From Oryza sativa Japonica Group (taxonomy: Eukaryota; Streptophyta; Magnoliopsida; Poales; Poaceae), in NCBI RefSeq assembly GCF_034140825.1, contig NC_089039.1:23897001-23961000 (forward strand): DNA of 64,000 nt. The letters run 5' to 3'. The first letter of the stretch is position 1, and each line of letters starts with the position of its first letter. The notes below the pieces were generated by a model. That model saw only the letters and a program-made list of their open reading frames with translations, searched no databases and was not told the origin of the DNA. A program made the position numbers and the translations under genes. This document shows, piece by piece, positions 60,071 through 64,000 of the stretch.

Positions 60071-60093
60071 GAGAGAGAGAGAGAGAGAGAGAG
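60071..60093. repeat. GA/TC microsatellite in CHX leader
   Basis: About 11 GA units, read as TC on the coding strand, 23-45 bases upstream of the CHX ATG. Pyrimidine tracts are common in plant 5' leaders. Confidence 0.8.
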
Positions 60094-60391
60094 TATAAGC
60101 TGGTGGCGCGCGGCGGTGGCTGTGAGCTTCTCGTTTTCGTCCGGCTCCCCGTGGCGCGTGCGATCCGATCCCCACACTGCCTAATTTTGACGTGCCCTGG
60201 CCGTCGCAGCTAAACCAGTTGAAGTGAAAGCTGCATGTTCACTATCACAAAAGTGTATAGGCCGGCCCACCCGTATTTTGCGGCCCAAATTTTCGTGGGC
60301 TGGTTTGGGTCTCGATCCAAATACAGGTGGGTGGGCCTAAATGGGCCGAGTTCACTGTACTGTTTACCCATGATAGGGAAAATATGTAGTA

Positions 60392-60447
60392 CTCCCTCTG
60401 TTTTATATATTATACTAGTATAAACATGCACGTACAATGTACGTTTC

Positions 60448-60450
<3 letters not shown>
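60392..60450. mobile_element. Stowaway-like terminal fragment
   Basis: CTCCCTCTGTTTTATATATTA after a TA, cut off by the AT microsatellite. Only one end is seen. Confidence 0.35.

Positions 60451-60518
<68 letters not shown>
60451..60518. repeat. AT microsatellite
   Basis: About 34 uninterrupted AT dinucleotides upstream of the CHX gene. The length is likely variable between lines. Confidence 0.95.
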
Positions 60519-60521
<3 letters not shown>

Positions 60522-61310
60522 TATTTGTAATATTGTACCAACCAAATTTATACATCTCGTCGAGACACAAACAAAACAAACAATAGGAAACATTAATGAT
60601 AATGTGGAGAGGTGGTGCCATCGTACCAACTCACTCTCAGTTCCATCATACGTGCATGTGCGGCCATGCCAACTGCCTACATTCCTCCACATATAACTTG
60701 CTTCTTTATGCCCATATCCATCACTACAACTAGTTAACAACTTATAATAATAATGCTGATATAGTCTCATCTCTGCATATCAACCAACATACAACAGAAG
60801 TTGCACAAATTTAGGGGAAAGAAAAAATGTTAACCAATTTTTTATCGGAAAGGCTATATGGCTATCGCATGTTTTTGTTAGGCTGTATCATTCGTTTTTT
60901 GGTCCCTTGGATTTTGTTTGAGATTCGTGCTATCTAGACTTTTGTTTTCTTTTGTATGTGGGCTTTTGATTATTGTAAGTTCGGGCTTCCATACGTGGGC
61001 TAAATGGGCTTCTTTTTTTTTTTACATTTTTGTGGGACCCACTTTGTGTTGCCGACAGAGAGAGATTTTTTTGTGAGAGTGTGTTAATGGTGGGACCCAC
61101 ATACACTATTCAAATTTTGAAATCCGCACCGGAGAGAGAGATTGTCTGAATCAGACTAGAGAGAGAGAGTGTGTGAGAGATTCATTTTGCTTTTTGCCTT
61201 TTTCCTCATCGTCTCGTCCGGCGATTTCGGCGGAGATTTCGTCGGCGACTTCGGGAGGCGACGACGGGCGTAAGCTACGCCGCGGCGTGGATTCGTGCAG
61301 GCTACGTCGC
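60519..61310 (+). other. Intergenic, possible truncated promoter/leader or MULE end
   Basis: No gene recognised. 61010-61300 has 'gtgggacccac' twice, GA tracts, and a GC-rich coding-like end, a pattern shared with MULE termini here (34780 and 15780). The LTR at 61311 cuts it off. Confidence 0.4.
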
Positions 61311-64000
61311 TGTCACGCCCGAAAATTCACTAGTAATTTCCGAACTTATTTGTGCATAAAATCCTCGTCCAGGAATCAGCCGAGGTACACAAACTGACAA
61401 TTTAATATACAGATTCATCAAATTAACTAAAACGATAAATACTTACTTAAGAGGCACTTAGTCCTCACCATGAAGAAAACTGCAGCGGAAAATAAAATCT
61501 AGCGAAGCTCCAGCTCCACTCCCACAGGCAGCTCAGCTGGGGTATAAGCCAAACGTCTTCTCCTCCTAGATCCTTTTTCTTCAACTGAGGTTGATTGATT
61601 ATTGCAAGAATGAGCATATGACATACTCAACAAGCCACACAGCAAATATGCAAGTGCACAAGGATACCAAAGGATGGCATAATATAGGCTCATTTGCAAA
61701 AGCAGCATTTAGCAAAACATTTAAGAGAAATAAAACAGTGGAGTAATTAATCAGAAATTTTAATCAACACTGAACAACACACCCATGCTGCACAGGCCCA
61801 ACCATCCTGAACAACCATACCCGGCTGTACAGATCTAACTCCAAACCAGGAGCTAAGCAAATTATTACCAGGTATAACATCCATAATTATTGTGAGAGGT
61901 GTGAGACTAATCACGAAAAACATTGCTCAACCCGCCCATAACCGCGGGCACGGCTATTCGAATAGTTTTACTCTGGCCAGAGGTGTACCACTGTACCCAC
62001 AAGACACAGCCCCACAACATGTCACCATGTGCCTCAATACCACCACGGTACCTCGGAAAGGAGTTGTGACAATACCCCTTGCACAACACAATCCACCACA
62101 GCGCACCTTTCCTGGATCATAATCACCCCCTTATAAACAAGGCATGGACTCCCCAGCGACCCCCGTGGGCTTATCTCCGCCACTTCTCAGTCTGGTGCTC
62201 CGCAATGAATCATGCTATACAAAAGGTAAAGCCGTTGCCCACGCTGGCTTGTGGTTGGCACGGTTAATGTTTCACAACAGTAGCTCGCGAACCGGTCCTT
62301 AATTGTCATGAGCACGACTCTCAAAACCATGTGCTCACAACCCACCATTATCAAGTTTTAGTTGGCAAGTAATTAATTAACCAATCACGATTGACCATCG
62401 TGAACTATCATTAAGCCATCATTAAATAATAATGAGTCATAAGTAATCCCAATAGTGTGCTAATGTTTCTAAGCATGGCTAAGCAATCATATCTAATATC
62501 TAGCTGAACCAATATATATAGCTCAACTAGTCAAGTTATAATAACCCAAGGTATCAAGGAATAAAGTAATCAATGCAAACAGGCCATAACAAAGGAATAG
62601 ATTCACACCACCCAGTGACATTCGAAAATAAATGCACAGTTGAAATAAATAGAGAATTTAAATATAGGATCAACATGCTCAAAGGATTGTGTTTAGGATC
62701 TGTGTGACTTGCCTTGCAATAATCGGTCTTCAATTAATCTTCTTGAATACTTCCGGCGCACTCACGAACCTTCGCAACGACGGAAACGACAAGCTAACAC
62801 GCAAAACGAAGAAAAAGACTAATAAAAACCAAATAAACAATACATAAAAAGTAAACAAACATGTAGATCATAATTTTAGATGAATTATGAGACTTGAACG
62901 GCCTCATTCTGACTTCATATGAATTTATTATGAATTTTACAAGATTAAATCTAATTAAAGCCCATTTAAAAAGAATTAAATAAATTTAATTCAATTTATG
63001 GATAATTTTAATATGTAGATCTTTATTTTATACAACTTTTGCAACTTGAACCACATTAAACTGAGTTACAATGAATTAGTTATGAATTTTCAAAGATTAA
63101 ATCGGATTAAAACACTTATATGGATTTTAATTGAATTATGACGCAATAATGAATTATTTTTGAAAAGGAAAAGGGAATTATTGCGTCATCAAAGGCGGTC
63201 CGGGTGCACGGGACGGTCTAAGGAAACGAACGGCCGAGATCGATTCTATCCAAAACGGGCGGCCGAGATCAACTTGATCTACCGCGGTTCACGGGACAAG
63301 GCGACGATGACATCAGCGGTGACGTCAGCGATGATGTCATCACCGGCGACGGCTCGGCCTTGCGCGCTCGTCGGCGAACGACGGCGCAACGACGCAAACG
63401 GAGGACACCAACGGGTAGAGGACAACACGGCGAACTCACCGGTGACCAAAACCACGGTGGAAGAGCAACGGACGGCGCCGGCGACAAGGAAGAAGCGGCG
63501 ACGGTCTTCGGGTCGACGGTGACGGCGGTGCTCCGGCGGTCTTCTGCGGCGGCGAAGAGGTGGACGGGGACGGCGACGACCTCGCGATCCCGATGGTGGC
63601 GACAGCGACCAACGACGGCGGCTGCAACGGCGGCGCGGCGCGGCTGAACCGACGACAACGACAGCGACGGCTAGGGCTACGCGGAGGCGGCGCTAGACGC
63701 GACGGCGGGCTAAGGCAAAGGTGGCGGCGGATAGAGGAGAGCTCGAGGGTGCTTATAAAGGGGCTAGCGAGCGGCGACGGAGGCCCACGGCGACCGGCGG
63801 CGAGATGGAAAGCTAGGGTTGGAGGGAGAAAAGTCGATCCGAATCGAGCTCAAATCCGTCGATTTCCAAACGTAATTGACCGAAGTTTCTATAAGAGAAA
63901 AGGAAGAGGAGATCGAGGAGATTATTTCCCCTCAAACGATTTCACCGGAAACGGAAAGGATCGACCGGATTGGAAAGCGGCGGCGGCTAGGGTTTCGGCC
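61311..64000 (-). mobile_element. Long gypsy-type LTR, runs off the window
   Basis: Fossil, partial in view. Begins TGTCACGCCCG, the mirrored terminus of the large-LTR gypsy group. The AT-rich part comes first and a GC-rich part from about 63180, the reverse of the order in the solo LTR at 46266, so it is oriented on the minus strand. Solo LTR or part of a longer element cannot be told from this window. Confidence 0.7.

Noticed and set aside
60049-60177. CHX start at the upstream Met at 60177
   Set aside because: It would translate the TC microsatellite as a Leu/Ser run; the ATG at 60048 is closer to the expected CHX start.

Overview
This is nuclear DNA of a grass, almost certainly rice (Oryza). 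The evidence is GC-rich exons in AT-rich spacers, GGCCCA/TGGGCC plus TATA promoters, Stowaway and Tourist MITEs, Mutator-like elements (MULEs) including a Pack-MULE, Helitrons ending in CTAG, a p-SINE-type SINE, L1 LINE tails, and long rice-type gypsy LTRs beginning TGTCACGCCC/TGTAGCGCCC.

Layout. Positions 1-41 kb hold a young, rearranged cluster of one gene family: single-exon proteins of about 390-456 aa with an N-terminal F-box-like helix (Leu-Val-Asp-Arg-Arg...Val-Cys-X-X-Trp-Arg) followed by a DUF295/KIB-type beta-propeller region. In order they are A(-), B(-), C(+), D(-, frameshifted tail), a 130-bp fragment(-), an internally deleted copy(+), E(-), F(+), G(+), H(-), I(-, broken) and J(+). 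A, E and J share an extra N-terminal leader ([10 protein letters not shown]). The flanks duplicated along with the coding regions, so much of the spacer DNA is paralogous. The closest pairs appear to be E/J (inverted), H/I (direct), C/F, and B/D (from promoters).

The cluster has been invaded repeatedly. At 15.3-17.4 kb a Helitron terminus is split by a Pack-MULE carrying an antisense piece of a B2-type cyclin-dependent kinase and a sense piece of a PhzF-like gene. At 30.7-34.4 kb a 3.7-kb MULE lies in the 5' leader of gene H, leaving that gene's TATA box about 3.8 kb from its ATG. It keeps half a transposase and a complete GRF-type zinc-finger gene. Smaller insertions include two L1 tails, a SINE, a PIF/Harbinger-like element and a 355-bp Helitron. 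A small gene of unknown function at 14.2 kb has a broken homologue 0.6 kb downstream.

From 41 to 64 kb the window is a normal plant interval: a LURP-one-related (LOR/DUF567) gene at 43.5-44.2 kb, a 3.9-kb solo LTR with intact 5-bp target duplication (46.3-50.2 kb), a 7-kb gene-poor stretch with Stowaway MITEs and a LINE remnant, and a two-exon CHX cation/H+ exchanger gene (57.3-60.0 kb, minus). A second long LTR begins at 61.3 kb and runs off the right edge.

The F-box proteins would be expected to act as SCF-type substrate adaptors. Nothing in the sequence links them functionally to LOR or CHX. All splice sites, starts and family assignments were read by eye; no database search was run.
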